From Kingdonia uniflora (Eukaryota > Streptophyta > Magnoliopsida > Ranunculales > Circaeasteraceae): a stretch of 64,000 nucleotides of DNA. Position numbers and translations under genes: made by a program. The notes under the pieces are model-generated. The model was given only the letters and a program-made list of their open reading frames with translations, was not told the DNA's origin and searched no databases. Where the stretch lies: contig JACGCM010000440.1 of assembly GCA_014058105.1 (NCBI GenBank), positions 1,116,001-1,180,000 on the forward strand, written 5' to 3'. Shown here one piece after another: positions 10,143 to 22,884 of the stretch. The first letter of the stretch is position 1. Every line of letters begins with the position of its first letter.

Positions 10143-13100
10143 TCAATCACTTAAGCTATCAGGCAGTACATCGCCATCTGAACTTTCCCCATGCCCAGGA
10201 AGTCGCAGATGCATCAACTCTGGCACCCTCCTAGTAACAATTTGATTTTCTTCTTTAACCTTACTCATCGAAAAAGCACCAATCCTTGGCATCATGCAAT
10301 CCATATACTCAGCTCGCACCAACCGCATGTTACACTGCACACCATTTACAATCAGGTTGTCATAAACAGTATTATTTTCCATTTCCAATCTCTTGAACTT
10401 GGACATAAAGAAGGAGAGCATTACCGTAATCTCTCTTTCATACACATCACCTGCCTCGCGCTTCGCCTTATCAGGAACAACAAGCTCTGCAATTTTTCCT
10501 TTAGCCTCCTTCAGCATAGCTTCTAAATTTTTGTAGCATTTTTCCATCACTCATTTTTCATCTAACGTCACTTTATTATGAGCTTCCATAACTGTCTTGA
10601 ATTCGTCTATATGGGCCAACAAAGCCATCGATTCCTCCATTTCAGGCTCATTCTAATTTATCTCTACAACCCCTTCATCAAGATTTACTTCAGTCTTAAA
10701 AAGATCAGCCTCCAACTTTGTCTTCGCGTTAAGCAGTTCCCCAATTTCTTTTTGATACTCCAAAGTATTTTAACCCCAAAGTTTGAACTGTATCCTCTAT
10801 AGTCCCTATCTTGAGCCACTACTTTTTTATTAATTTGTTATCCACTATGGGCCTCTTCTAACTTTTTCACTCTCATACCAGTAGCATACCACAATCCTCC
10901 ATATATATGAGCACGTCCATCTGCCTCCCAAGGGATGCAACTTTTTTTCGAATTTCCGATTTTTTCTGATTTCCGATCCGAATTTTCCGATTTTGGAACA
11001 CTATTTTACAGTTCCGATCTCTTAAAATTCAATTTCCGAATTTTTCTGAAATTTTTTGGATCGGAATCGGAACAGATTTTGCAGTTCTGAAATTCTGAAT
11101 TTTCCGATCCGATAATTCTGAATATATTCCGGTCCGATTTATTCCGAAAAATATTCTGAATATCCATCCGATCTGATTATTCTGAAAATTTATAAGTTAA
11201 ACACTTAAACTTATATCTGAACCAGGGCACCATTCTCCACTCCTCTACCTCCATTCTCCACTCCTCTACCTCCAAAATCTACCACCGAATCTTCTCCACT
11301 AATCTCCACCACCGACTCTTCTCCATTGTCTTTACCGACTCTTCTCCACCGATACTTCTTCTCCAAAAGTCAAAATTCATCCACTACCTTCACTTCACCA
11401 TCAACTCTTCTCCACTGCCTCCACTCCACTGATCAGCAGTCCACTCCTCTGGAGATCAGTTCATTTTGATTTGAAGAAGAATCTTGGGCGTACATATCAA
11501 GTATTTATCTTCACTACCTCCACATTGATTTGAAGAAGAGTCTTTGAATCTTTAATTTTAAATCTTCACTGCCTCTGTACAGTAGTTTCATAGGTGGCTC
11601 TCTCTCTCTATTTCTCTAGGTTGGCAACAGTATATTACAAGTAAAACAGTATCTTGATTTGGGTTTGATTTTCAAAAAAAAATCCGAATTATTCCAAAAT
11701 TATTCCGAAAATACATTCCAAATTTATTTCCGAATTCTAAAATTTCTGAATATTCTAAATTCGGAAATATTTATGCAGTTCCAAAAAAAAATTGGATCGG
11801 ATCGAAACAAATTTTCCAGTTCTGAAAAAAATCAAAAAAATTCTTACAAGGCTTATTTCCGATCCGATCTGAAAACAGGCCTATGCATCCCTCACAGTAG
11901 CTCGCACATCAGTTATTTTTGCCTCAAGCATATTTATATGAAATTGTAAATCTTTAACATTATCTTCTTCTTTTTTCAACACCGCCAATAACTCTGTTAC
12001 TTTTAGTCGCGTCGGTATAGGCTCCTCCTCCTGTAGGGTTCTTCGTTCCAAACTGTCCAACTCCTTTTTCTTTATAACTTCTTTCCGCCCCTCCATTCTT
12101 TTCAACTCAATGGCTAGTTCAGCCTCCTTATCCTCAAGTTGTTCAGTCAAATAAGCCACTGCGCTTCGCTCTTTTGTTACTATCACTTCTATTTTCTCCT
12201 TTAAATTAGTAACACTTTTCAGTGCTTCCTGATGATGATTCAGATTAACGTTCAATTTTTCATTTGAAATACATAGCACTTCATACTGGTTCTGAACCAC
12301 TACCTGTTTACCCTGCAACAACAGTCAACTTTCACATACATACTAGTTCGGGTATCAAAATAGATTACATGTCGCAGTTAACAATTATACTCAAGAACAT
12401 AATATTTGAGTAATATAGATACATAGTTATATCTATATGATCATCACAGAGAACATATTTTATTTATCATCAAAACAATGTACAAAGATCTAATGCATAT
12501 GCAGGTTGGTAAGAAACTTGACTACTCTACTTTTGCTTCTTCGAGCTACAAGAGGACTGCCTCTATTTCTCAAACTCTTTGATTTATCTACTTGAAAGTC
12601 TAAAGAAACTATAAAGGGCACTACCTCTTGTTGGCTTTGCTTTCATTGTGACTGAGATATCAGAAGTTCTCAACCACCTCCTCATCCTCTTCCGACAGAA
12701 TTTCTTTTGATTTAGGAACTGGTTTTTCAACAATCTTTTCCTTATCATCTTTTGTAAACTACATATTTTCAGCATTTGCGTTCTTCACATCAAAATCCTT
12801 CCCACAATCTATTACATACTCCCTAAATTCATTCTTTACCCTCGCCAGCTCACCTCCATAAAACTCAATCATACTTTCCATATGGCGTTCATGGTCTGTT
12901 CGAGATGCGACTTTTGCTCGTAACGGATACAGATACTCCTTCAATTTTATATGTGCCTTGTGCAAATGCTTGCACATTTCTTTTTGCAATACACCTAATT
13001 CCCTCATATAAACTTTTACCTTCTTTCAAATAGTTATTTCTTTTGACAATTGAGTCGCTAAAGACATTTTTTACTCCATATATTGCGTCAATACATCTTG

Positions 13101-14510
13101 CAACTCCTTTATCTCACCCCCTAATTTTTGTTGAACCTCTATTTGCTCTTTTCTTATCCTGAAAAGCATAATCCTCATTTCCCTTTGGTCCTACATAAAG
13201 CCAAGAGCATCAGGCAAGTATCCTACATCACCCCAAATAATAGAAACACCAGCTCGAGCTGAGCATCTTTTTTGCCTTTACAATATGACGATTACGTGCT
13301 TCTTGAGCTGGGTCAGGTACTTCACCTCTTTCCTTCAAAATTTCTACATAAGCTTCTTTTAAACCCCACTCACTATCTACTTCAGCCTTAAAATACAGTG
13401 CCATACCTACAAAGATCTTCTGACACTTAGCCTTATCACTTGGGTCACTAAAACAGCACATGTTTTTTGATTTTCGTACTAACGCCCCCCTTTCCTTTTC
13501 TTTTCTTTTATTTTCATAAAACCTCATCATTTTATATTTTTATCTTAGCATATCTACACTAAAGATCATATAATTCTTTAAATTTTTCCTCTGAATTAAA
13601 CTTAAACTGCCTTTTTTCATACTCAGTTTTATTAAGTACCTGTTGAATACGAACCACATAATCCCTCCCTCTACTCAACAATCTCTCCAGGTCGGAAGCA
13701 GTTTTTCTCAATCGCTCTATCTTCTACAAAGATTGCAAATGTCTTGTTATCATACAAACATTCAAACAGAGCACAATAAAAAGAGTCTATCAAACTTAAT
13801 AGTTTAAGACCATACAGAGTACAATCCCATCAATGTCAATAACAGAACAACATTATTTGAAACATAATACCACAAACTGATTAAAGATTTTTGCCAATCT
13901 TTACCTCAGACGGAGGATCCACTTCACCAGCAGCTCGAACTCATTCAGATTGAGAAGCATGTGCATTGGCTGGAGCAACAACATCTCCCACCACTTTATC
14001 TTTTGTATCCAAAGCAAGACTATCTCCTTATATTTGCCAGTTCGGCCTAGCTCTATATCAATATCAGTCAACCCGAAGAAGCGATAAGATTAGACAAAAT
14101 AGTCTTTTTTCGCCCGTAACTTGGTGTATGCCTGTGAGATAGTCTCCTCACGCTCGAACAGCTCTACATACCGCTTTTCAGCAGATTTTAAGTCTTTTGC
14201 CCTATTTTTTTCTATCTCGAGTTCCTCTTCGAGCCGTTTGAGCATCCAGCTTACGAGTAAGCTCTCCGCACTCCTGGCTCTTCTTCTCAATGAACTTCGT
14301 AACCCCCTTCATCAACATCAAGAGCTGCGGTGTTTCGAACTTCACTTTAGATATATAGTACTCTTTGTAAACTGATTTGTTAAATATTAATAAAAGAATC
14401 ATGTGAACTACGAATGACTCAAAATGTGAAAAGGTAAAAATGGTGAAAAGGATGTCTAGAAGTGTGTTGGTGTGATAAACATCAAGGTGTGATGGAGTAT
14501 TTTTGAACAA
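10143..14510 (-). pseudogene. C-terminal half of an antisense coiled-coil ORF (copy A) behind gypsy element 1
   Basis: Minus-strand coding pieces run from about 14.4 kb down to a stop at 10143: 14290-14090, 13530-13228, 13007-12584, 12321-11881 and 10800-10143. They are rich in Glu, Lys and Leu with heptad-like spacing (EELEIEKNRAKDLKSAEKRY; LEDKEAELAIELKRMEGRKE) and look like a long coiled coil. The last piece (MSKFKRLEMENNTVYDNLIVNGVQC, MPRIGAFSMSKVK) aligns with the end of copy B (25743-26015), proving a shared family. This type of ORF is annotated in plants as 'putative gypsy-type transposon' protein; its role is unknown. Stops and frameshifts are many. A TIR element (10931-11892) sits inside it. 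The N-terminal half is missing here and may be the inverted segment at 15.0-17.9 kb. Confidence 0.65.
10931..11892. mobile_element. 962-bp TIR element with TTCCGA/GATCGG-rich ends
   Basis: The ends are AGGGATGCA (10931-10939) and TGCATCCCT (11884-11892), perfect 9-bp inverted repeats. About 230 bp inside each end is filled with TTCCGA, ATTCCGAA and GATCGGATC words; the middle (11225-11470) is a CTCCAC-rich pyrimidine tract. It has no coding capacity and interrupts the copy A coiled-coil ORF. Terminal sequence and subterminal repeats resemble hAT-like non-autonomous elements, but I see no clear 8-bp target duplication. A related end occurs near 62,990-63,190. Confidence 0.6.
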
Positions 14511-15028
14511 ATCAAACTGTAGTAAATTCAGTATGTATATTAGTAACGGTAGTGGAAAATGAGGCGAAAAAGAAAGGAGTCCAAAAATGTAATGAGGTCA
14601 TTTGGTGAATGTAAATAAGCAAGTAGCTAGGTTGATTGGATAGTTTTAAAGATATTTGTATGTTCACGAGCTATGGTTTTGGACTGACTAAAAGATGTCT
14701 TGTTGTAGGTAAGTAGATGATATATATTTGAAGGTGCTACTATTAAAGGAACTTGAATGTTTGCTGAGAACTCCATCTAGGCGAATAAGATCCAATGAGA
14801 TATTTCATAAAATAGAAAATATAATCTATCACAATATTCTTGGGATTCTGCTGATATTCTTGTTTCTGAAGATTTGTTTTTATAAAATATATCTTCCTCA
14901 AAATCTGTTTGGGAAGAAATTTTGATTTCCATAGATCTTCATTCTGACTATATAAAGTTGTAATCCTCATCTGCTATGCCATATATCTTCTGCAGGGGAA
15001 ATTTGTTGAAGAGTTATTACAAGTAATT
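14511..15028 (+). promoter_or_regulatory. Promoter region of antisense-ORF copy C, with TATA box
   Basis: TATATAAAG lies at 14949-14957, 72 bp before the ATG at 15029. The intervening sequence has no upstream ATG in frame and reads as a short leader. It suggests the antisense ORF family has its own RNA polymerase II promoter, not the LTR. The rest of the stretch (14511-14940) is AT-rich with no gene seen. Confidence 0.4.
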
Positions 15029-17940
15029 ATGGTGAAGATACGTCCTCAGCGTGTTCATCATACAGTGAAAGGTAGGCTTAATATCAAAATGGTTGAACTT
15101 TGTAAAAGCTACATTTGTATGTTGTTTTACGATGCCGTGTTACCCGATTGGCTGTTGAAATTGGGCGGGTTAGATGACGAAAGCAGGCATGCAGAGTATG
15201 ACCACTTTTTTTGGTGTGATGTATTCTGTGAGTTGTTGCTGGATATAACTTTATGAGAAGAGGCTATTCATGAGATCGCCAGGACAAGCCTATTGAAGAA
15301 GATGAGAAGGCAGTAGGAGGGGAGATAATACCATGTGGTGTGGTGAATCATCCAGGCTACTTTAAATGTAACTACATGTGATTGTAAGCTCGAACTTCAA
15401 TAGCTTAAAATAAATACACAATATGTTTGCAGTATTCTATTTTTGATATTTGTTAAATATAGAATGAGGCAGATTAAATCTGTGAACTAAAATAAATAAG
15501 ACCAATGTGTTCGTTAACTGTTCATATGGTAGATATTGTAGATTACAATTGTCTGATTCTAACAACTGTGTAGATAATTTTGAATTTTGAATATTAAACT
15601 ATTTTAGGAATGGTGTATATTATGGTACGATCTTGGTGAGTATAAAAGTAAGGTGATTGATCGTGTAAATTACTTTGGGAAAGAGGGATATGATTTTTTT
15701 AATGGCAGAAAGTAAGGATAGGCGCGATGATAGTAAATATTATCACAAAAGTCATGATGATGCTGTGAGACAAAAAGACGTGCCCGCAGATAAAGTAGGG
15801 GTGACTGACATGTGTTTGAAAGAGCTGTCATTTCATAAACTGAGGGAGAGTATACAAACTTGTCTCTCTCTCCCTCATAAATTATTTACAGTTATAGAGA
15901 AAGAAAAAAGTGGTATAACCAGTACCTCTAGAGATCATAAATGTTTAAGTTTTGAGTGCAAGTTGGTCAAGAAAGCTTCATCAAGAGATAGAAATCTGTT
16001 GGAGAGACAACGGGAGTAGTCAATCTCGATAAAATATGCGAGTAAAGCAGAAGATTATGGGTCTTCTAGTACAGGTTAGTAACTTTCTCTTATGTTTTGA
16101 TTGTGTTGTCTAGTAATCTGTATATGATTTTGGATGTTCATTGCCTTTGTATGAGAGTAATTTTGGGATATCAAGTTTGAGAATATAGGGGATAAGAATT
16201 AATTGGTTGCCGGTATTTTTATTGTTTTACACAAGCTATGGGTATGGGGACAAAATGTAGAGAGATAAAAAAATGTTTTTGGAGAAGACAATTGAAAGTT
16301 AAAATTGATTTTCCGCTGTGTTGGAAAGTTCAGAAATAAGTGCCTTGACTGGGTAAAAGGTATATGCAGGTTATTTCTACTGTGTGTAAGGTATAACATG
16401 TAATATAGAGAAAATGATAAAATATTTTGTGTACCTGTAGGTCCAGCATGCTTTAAAACTTATAAAGCCCATGAGTAAATTTGTAGTATTATCGAGTTTA
16501 GAGGAAACATCATCCTCTGGTAGGGAGGATGATTGTAGTAGTATGAAAGAGACTGTAAATAAGATAGAAGTTACTGTAGGTGTAGAGGTTGGGGAACCCA
16601 GTTAAGTAGATAAAGTTATAGAGGAAGATGATACAAAGGTGAAAGATAAATAGTTTTTCATATACCCTGAAGGAGTAGATATAGGGAAAGAATTTTTAAA
16701 ATATAAGAAGTTCAAAGGAGAATGGGGAAACTATGCGATGGAAGAAGGTTGGTGGTTTAGGACTTATATACCAGGGAAATGGGAGGAAGCGGTATACTAC
16801 CAAGTTCCCTGCCTGGATAAGTGGATAAAAAGAGAAGGGTATTAATGAAGATGTAGATATTTCTTATTATAATGGGGCGGGGATGGCAGACCCGAATGAT
16901 GGGTTTTTGTGTTATTTGATTCAGGTCATTTATGGTCTTAAGATTCATCTGAACTTATTTTAAAAAAGGGTTATGAATGTATTACAGTGCTGCCCTACAC
17001 AATTAAATGGGAATGTATATAAAATGATGAGAGTGTGCGAGGCATTGAATGATAAATGGAAAAGAGAAGGGACTGCCAAGCAGTTCAAACAGATGACACG
17101 CTAAAATTTTATAAATTAAAGTTCATCAAAGGTTGCAATAGTGGGTACCTGTATAGTGATTCATCTAGGCCAAAGTTTTTTGACTTTGCATCTGCGGGTA
17201 GACCATGGAACGACCACCTTATATGGGTAGGTAGCAATTATATGAAGTTTCAGATGAACCAGTGCTCAATATAGACCATAAGTATTATAATCCGAGTAAG
17301 TAACATTTGTCAACTTTAACTAACCATCAGTTTGTCTTCGAGCTGCTAACAATGTTCTTATTTCTTGTTTGTCAGGTCCCAATCCCAAATATCTACCTAA
17401 TAACACTGGCTTGTTCAACTGTGTAACTCTTAAACAGGTCGAGCTAAAGCAAGTACTCGGTGAGTTAAGTATCTGAAGGGATAAGAGGGTAGACTCTATA
17501 GTACCCAAAGTACAACAAGCTTATAAGAATCGAGTTATGGTTGAAAAGAAAAAGGCTCGTCCTTCTGTCAGTGACTTAACTGATCTTCCTCCGCTTGAGC
17601 CAAAGAGTACGAATGTGAAGCAGTCGTTTCAGAGGTTGATAAAACCAGCTCCAAAAGCTCCCATTTCTTCTATGGGGGTGGCCCCAGAGAAAGAGGTTGG
17701 GAAGCCTGCTGCTGGAGGTGTAGTGGAGGAATAGGTTATAAGTTAGGTCACTCCTTTAGTTATAGACAAGGGTTCACTTAAAAGGAAATGACATGAGGGT
17801 GAAGGCAGTAATCGTACTACTGCCAAGGCTATAGCCAAGATAAGAGAAATTGAGCAAAAATATTGTACGATGGCGGGGCTAATCCGCATAAGCTTGATAA
17901 TATGTTTCAGGAGTAGACTCTTGGGGTATGTATTGATATC
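15029..17940 (+). pseudogene. N-terminal half of the gypsy-associated antisense ORF family (copy C)
   Basis: The start MVKIRPQRVHHTVKGRLNI and the motif YDHFFWCDVFCELL (15029-15256) match copy B at 20681 (ENEIEHHFWCEVFRELI), and both continue to a Cys-rich FKCNYM/VRCNYT end. A variable part follows (15675-16019, charged), then GVDIGKEFLKYKKFKGEWGNY (about 16675-16740), CPTQLNGNVYKMMRVCEALN (about 16995) and LYSDSSRPKFFDFASAGRPW (about 17150-17210). An intron at 17296-17375 separates this from NPKYLPNNTGLFNC and VELKQVLGELS. The family is the plant gypsy-associated transposon protein of unknown function. Stops are scattered and the coiled-coil C-terminus is absent; similarity stops near 17940. 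Confidence 0.65.
17296..17375 (+). other. Intron in copy C, same position as in copy B
   Basis: GT at 17296 follows CCGA, and the 3' end is TTGTCAG at 17369-17375. It is 80 bp, AT-rich and flanked by sequence matching copy B on both sides. Copy B has an 82-bp intron (22885-22966) between the same two conserved blocks. Confidence 0.6.
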
Positions 17941-18391
17941 TTTTATTAGTTGTATTTGTGATGTGATATATGTTTTACTAAACTTGCATAAAGATGATAG
18001 AATGAAGATATTTCATTAGTTCGAATATTTCTTACATCTCAGAAGTAACAGACAACTTTACAGATCACAACTCTTCTAGACATTTTTTACAAAGGATTTT
18101 TTAAATTACATTTCCTCAGTTCACACTCTGAAACTCTTCCTCAAGAAAAGCGAAGATGATGAAAAACTGAAGATTGCTTCCAAACTCTGATCCCCTGCAA
18201 GGATTACCTGGGCAATCCAGGAACTGGAAATCACTAAGAGAGTTAAGGAGTTTGTGCTTGAATTAACCCTTCAAAGAGGGATCTTCTTTACGGCCAAAAA
18301 CGATGATTGTACAAAAGAAAAAACCTCTTCCACCACCGTATCATCAATCATAACCCCCACCACTCTGTGTGAAAGATATGGAAGGAGGGTC

Positions 18392-18730
18392 TTATTTTTT
18401 AGATAGAACCCACTCACCAGCAGGGTACCGATGAGACTCCCTTGGATGAACACCTGCCGCTTTATCTTCAGCTGTAACAGCTTCCTCCACCCGTAGACGT
18501 TGCCCATTTTGGTGCTCCCTCTCCGATGTTAGCAGATAATGGAAATGCACCATTTGGAAATAGTCATCCTCTGCTTCTTCCACCTCCTCGTATGTCATCC
18601 CATAAAATGCAGAAGATACCAGAATTGGCTTCGACCGACTCAAGGATTGATTCCCAAAATATCTTATGCGAAATTCTTCCATCTTCGCCCGAATTCTAGC
18701 CTCCCGAGATTGTTGCCTCGTAGTTACCAT
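18392..18730 (-). CDS. Small hypothetical protein, 112 residues
   Basis: An ATG at 18730-18728 opens MVTTRQQSREARIRAKMEEF, continuing through an acidic stretch (YEEVEEAEDDYFQMVHFHY) to a TGA/TAA-type stop at 18392. Upstream is a TATA-type TATAAAG on the minus strand (plus 18851-18857) and a CTGCAG just before the ATG, which could be a leader splice acceptor. It is mildly basic at the start and acidic in the middle. I do not recognise the family. The MV-x-x-R start resembles the antisense ORFs of copies B and C, so it could be a diverged relative, but nothing else matches. No downstream continuation is clear. Confidence 0.4.
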   Translation of the reverse strand: MVTTRQQSREARIRAKMEEFRIRYFGNQSLSRSKPILVSSAFYGMTYEEVEEAEDDYFQMVHFHYLLTSEREHQNGQRLRVEEAVTAEDKAAGVHPRESHRYPAGEWVLSKK

Positions 18731-18850
18731 CTTTTCTGCAGACGAAAGTTTCCAGGTTACAGAAAGAAAGTTACAGACAGAGTAATATAGAAGCAAAGTT
18801 TAAAGAAATACTTGGTTTAATCATAACTCCAAAAAGCAAATCAGAGTGTT

Positions 18851-18857
18851 CTTTATA
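18851..18857 (-). promoter_or_regulatory. TATA box for the 18.4-18.7 kb minus-strand gene
   Basis: CTTTATA on the plus strand reads TATAAAG on the minus strand, about 120 bp upstream of the ATG at 18730. Confidence 0.35.
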
Positions 18858-18859
18858 CT

Positions 18860-19540
18860 ACAATCAGCATTAAAGACGACTTTCCAAATTCCCAATGTCA
18901 GAAGGAATTCATATGCAACAATATTGATCAAAACCATTGGTTCTAGGAAACCAAACAACCACAAATAGATATATTCATGAAGACACATTAGAAATAATTC
19001 TCAGGTATTAATGATAGTGTTAATGAAGTTTTTCAACCAATACCACTCACCCACAATGTTTTTCGCACTATTGGCTAAGAGGATGTGGTTGTAATGGCTT
19101 ATTCCGCATCTTGAGCTCATGCTTCATCTTCGACCATCATACGACCACTCGACTTCATCAACATACACATGGCATAATTTATGACACAATATAGTTACAT
19201 AGTTCTATTCATCATTTTCAACCTCTACATCAACAGTTTGAGTCAACAAATATACTGTCATCAATAAAGCTGCTACAAAGCATCAAGATCAGACTGTTAC
19301 ACAATCAGTTCAAAGACTATCAAATATATATATTGTAACATCCATCATTAAGGATAATATTGGTCGTTAAACGATCATATTATAAGACCTATAAATAGGA
19401 CCAGAGAATTCTAGATGAACGATGGATGAATACTCACTTAACACTCTATATTAAAAATACTCATAGCATCTCATATAATATCTAGCAGCTATCAATAATA
19501 TATCTCTTTCTAAATCCTCAAGAGAGGTCGCAGTTTTTAA
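18860..19540 (+). promoter_or_regulatory. Promoter- or LTR-like stretch with a plus-strand TATA box
   Basis: CCTATAAATAGGACC (TATA core 19390-19397) is followed by an A/T- and C-rich leader-like stretch to about 19540. This looks like the U3/R part of an LTR or a gene promoter. I found no matching second copy, so the LTR reading is unproven. No coding sequence is supported. Confidence 0.3.
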
Positions 19541-19541
19541 C

Positions 19542-20060
19542 CTATTCAAAGATTTTCCATGCTAAACTTTGTGCTAGTGTTCGTTCATTATTTATTGAGA
19601 TGCTCTGAATATCCCTGGTGTAAAGACTAAGTTTGAGATACAAAATTAGGTTATTAGAAGACCCAACCTCTTGATTTTTCCCTTCCTTATCTAGCATGTC
19701 CTCCCTTTGAAGATATGACGATTTATGAGGCAACAAAGGCAGACAAGGATCATTGCCATATGGAACGCCTAGATTATTCCCAATTGAAGTGGTTGTAAAG
19801 GGTGTATCTCCATTTTCTTGCTGAGAAGGCCATTACTGTGGAGGATGAGGAAAATGACACCCGTGCCAGGATTCCTTGCCATTATCCTGCGTGTGAGTAG
19901 ATTTTGTATGTGGAGGTGGTAGTAGAAGATATGGTGGCGGTGGGGGATATGGAGGAAGAGATGGTGGTGGTGATTTCAGAGGAGGAAGTATGCATCTGTT
20001 ACAACAATCTTCATTTTCTTGTAGAAGTTGTGGTTTCAGATAGGAGAAGCTTCGGTGCTC
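19542..20060 (-). other. Pro/Gly-rich low-complexity stretch, possible gag-like remnant
   Basis: Between about 19905 and 19990 the sequence is a run of GGTGG/GGAGG words. On the minus strand it encodes a proline-rich tract (PPPPYLLLPPPP) followed by NGKESWHGCHFPHPPQW and, to 19542, a weak open frame. On the plus strand it would be a glycine-rich tract. Neither is assignable to a known protein. A retroelement gag remnant is possible. Confidence 0.25.
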
Positions 20061-21039
20061 AAATTTAAAGTCTCATTGACAGCTGATATTGATTCTAATA
20101 TGTAGAATGATCTGTAGGAAATTTTTGTAGTGAATTTTGTAAAGTAATATGTACCTTATAATTTTAAGCTAAGGAAAGATATTTTATGAAAAAATGTATC
20201 ACAATATGAATTTAGTATATCGAACTGTCTAAAATAGTTATTAGATATTTTTCGTGTGATCTTGTATGTAGCGACCTGATTAAAGTGTTGCAAGGTTATA
20301 CAAAGATATTTTTCGAGGTGAAAGTACTGTAGTTTTCGAGTTTTTTTTTTATATATATATATATCTATGACAGTTTTAGAATATATGATACTGTAATGCA
20401 AACTTTTGAAAAAGTGGAATCCTAAGTTTTGCAAAGCGATCTGAGGGTTTATTATGTCAGCTCAATTTAATAGTGAAAATGATATGATAAAATAAAGTCT
20501 GTGAAAGATGATGCAATCAAATTTATATTCAGCTTGATTTGAGGAGGTAAAACCGATGGATAAGTTGGACAATTGTGATTCTTATCTTCAAAATTTGTAT
20601 ATGTGTAAAAGGTGTGATGGAATGTGATCGTACTCTGTGTTTATAAATATGTTTTAGATGAAGATGTTGAATAAGTAGACATGGTGAGGACTCGCTCTTA
20701 GAGAGTTTGACACGCGACAGATGGGTGTTTAGCTATAAAGGTTGTTGTAATCCATGAAAGGATATTTGGGCAGCTCAATTATGATACTGATATGCCTGAA
20801 TCTGTACTACAGTTGGAAGGGATAACTTCAAGGGTGAAGGAGAACGAGATTGAGCATCACTTTTGGTGTGAGGTATTTCGTGAATTGATCGTTAAGCCTG
20901 AAGCTCCAAAAACTGTTGTGAGGGAGATTGTGCTGGATGAGATTACAGTTGAAGATTAAAGGTTTGTTAGCGATGTATTGATCAGATGTGGTGTTGCAGG
21001 ACACCTTGGTTGTGTCAGGTGTAACTATACTTGAGAGAA

Positions 21040-22085
21040 CAAACTTCTGTTAGTTCAAAATAATATAAGTAAAATAAAAGGATAATATTTATGTTCTGAA
21101 TATGCTCCTTATTTTTTGTGGATTGTGTTGAAAATAAATTTGAATTTCAAAACTGTATATCATTGGGAATGACGTTATAATATGTATAAATAAGTTGAGT
21201 AGGAGAATAGAAATCATAAGTATGATAATGCTTTTGGAGATATAGTTCGATTGCGTGTGGGTTAATTTTATTATCATGAAGGTGAGAGGGTGTAAGAATA
21301 ATGTGGGTGAGAGAGAGAGAGAGAGAGAAAAGGTTGCATTTAATTCTAGGATTTGGTGTAATGATGAAAAGGCGTTTATACCCAAAAGGTATGAGTCGTC
21401 TGATAGGAACAGTTAAAATGACGTCTTGGTTATAAAATCGAGGGTGGCTTACACAAGTCTCATTAACTGCCAGCGGTTAGAAAAAAAAAGTTATAAATAA
21501 TCCTTCTTCCTCTTCTACCAAACATTTACATAATACAAAGAGGTGAAATGCTAGAGCAAGAAAAAAAAATTCATTGCAGTGATTTTGGAGATAAACATCG
21601 AGGTAAGAATCATCGTTGTCAGAGGGATGAGGTGGATACTAGCTTTGGGTTGGAGAGAAAATTATTGTTGCAGAGCGTTGTTGTGAAGAAAGAAACTCTT
21701 GGAATTCCTTATTAATCTTCTGCCATTGAGGGTTAGTTGTTATTTTTTAACATTGTTCTCTCTTTTGAAATAATTTTGTGTGTATTGGTGATGAATCCCT
21801 CGTGTTTTCTATTTTGAATTTTGAAAATGTACTATATTTAGAAGGTTTGGTATCTATATGTGTTAAAAATGTTACTCTGTAAATATGATTTGTTATAAAA
21901 ACTAAGAATATATATTTTTTGAAAAATCAGTAATGTGAATATATGAAAAATAAGTTCTTGTATTTCGATGTATTATTGATAACAATAATTAAGAAAAAAT
22001 TGAGAAATTGACTTAAATACCTGGACCTGTATGTTGGTAGACAAGTGTGAAAGAACTTAGGAATTTTTTTTCTTATTTCGAGCTT
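21040..22085 (+). other. Intron-like gap within copy B
   Basis: No coding signal was found between the N-terminal block and the middle block of copy B. It holds a (GA)n run at about 21308-21330 and AT-rich sequence. The equivalent gap in copy C (15400-16450) is of similar size, though partly open. Confidence 0.35.
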
Positions 22086-22884
22086 ATCGCTCGAAATTTA
22101 ACCTTCCACCTCTGGTCACTCGGCTGAGAATGAAAGTGTAGAACAGGATGCCGAATCTGTAGGGTACGAGTTAACTATAAATAGCTCAAAGGATATCCCT
22201 ATTGACACCGAGGGGGAGAGTTCTCCAGAGAAGTGTGTAGTAGAAGAAAAGTTTGAGTTTCCAAATTTCCTTGGTAATCTTTTTCCTTGTCCCATAGAGT
22301 CAAAAGTATTCAAGGATTTTTGTAAGCATAAAGGTATTGTAGGTGGTGGTGTTCGGATGGAGAAGGGGGTGAAAGTACATTTTTAGTATTTCCTGATCTG
22401 GGGCGCGAGAAATTTTTTAGGAAAATCCTAGAGGGTGTTTCCCTTGAGTATTTTAATGGGAATAAAGAAGGTGATTTAGATAAAGGTTTTTAGTGTTACC
22501 TTGCCCAATTCGATTATGGGTTAGTGGTGCATTTAAATAATATTGTTAAATGAATCATGAATAAAATCAAAGCTTGCCCTGCCAAGTTGAATGGTAACAT
22601 GTGGAAGGTCATAAAAGTTTGGGAGAATTTGAATATGAGGTGGGCCCGTGAGGGGAATGAGAGAAGAATGACTCCTGTAGATGTTTTACGGTATTATACT
22701 GTGAAATACTATGTGAGTACTGGGGGTGCGTACTTTTATTCTAGTTCATCCCGACCCCAATTTTTTGAACTAAATTCAGCTGGAAGGGTTTGGAATGACA
22801 ATTTGATTTAGGGTAAAGGGCGAGTATCTCCAATGAGTTGATCATGAGGATACCCTTCCCCTTAAATTAAATCTTATAAGAAAC

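Noticed and set aside
11210..11475. CTCCAC-rich tract considered as a coding Ser/Pro-rich or extensin-like stretch
   Set aside because: Frames are interrupted and it lies in the core of the TIR element; low-complexity DNA is the simpler reading.
20349..20365. AT microsatellite considered as a matrix-attachment or promoter element
   Set aside because: A simple T/AT run without any other signal.
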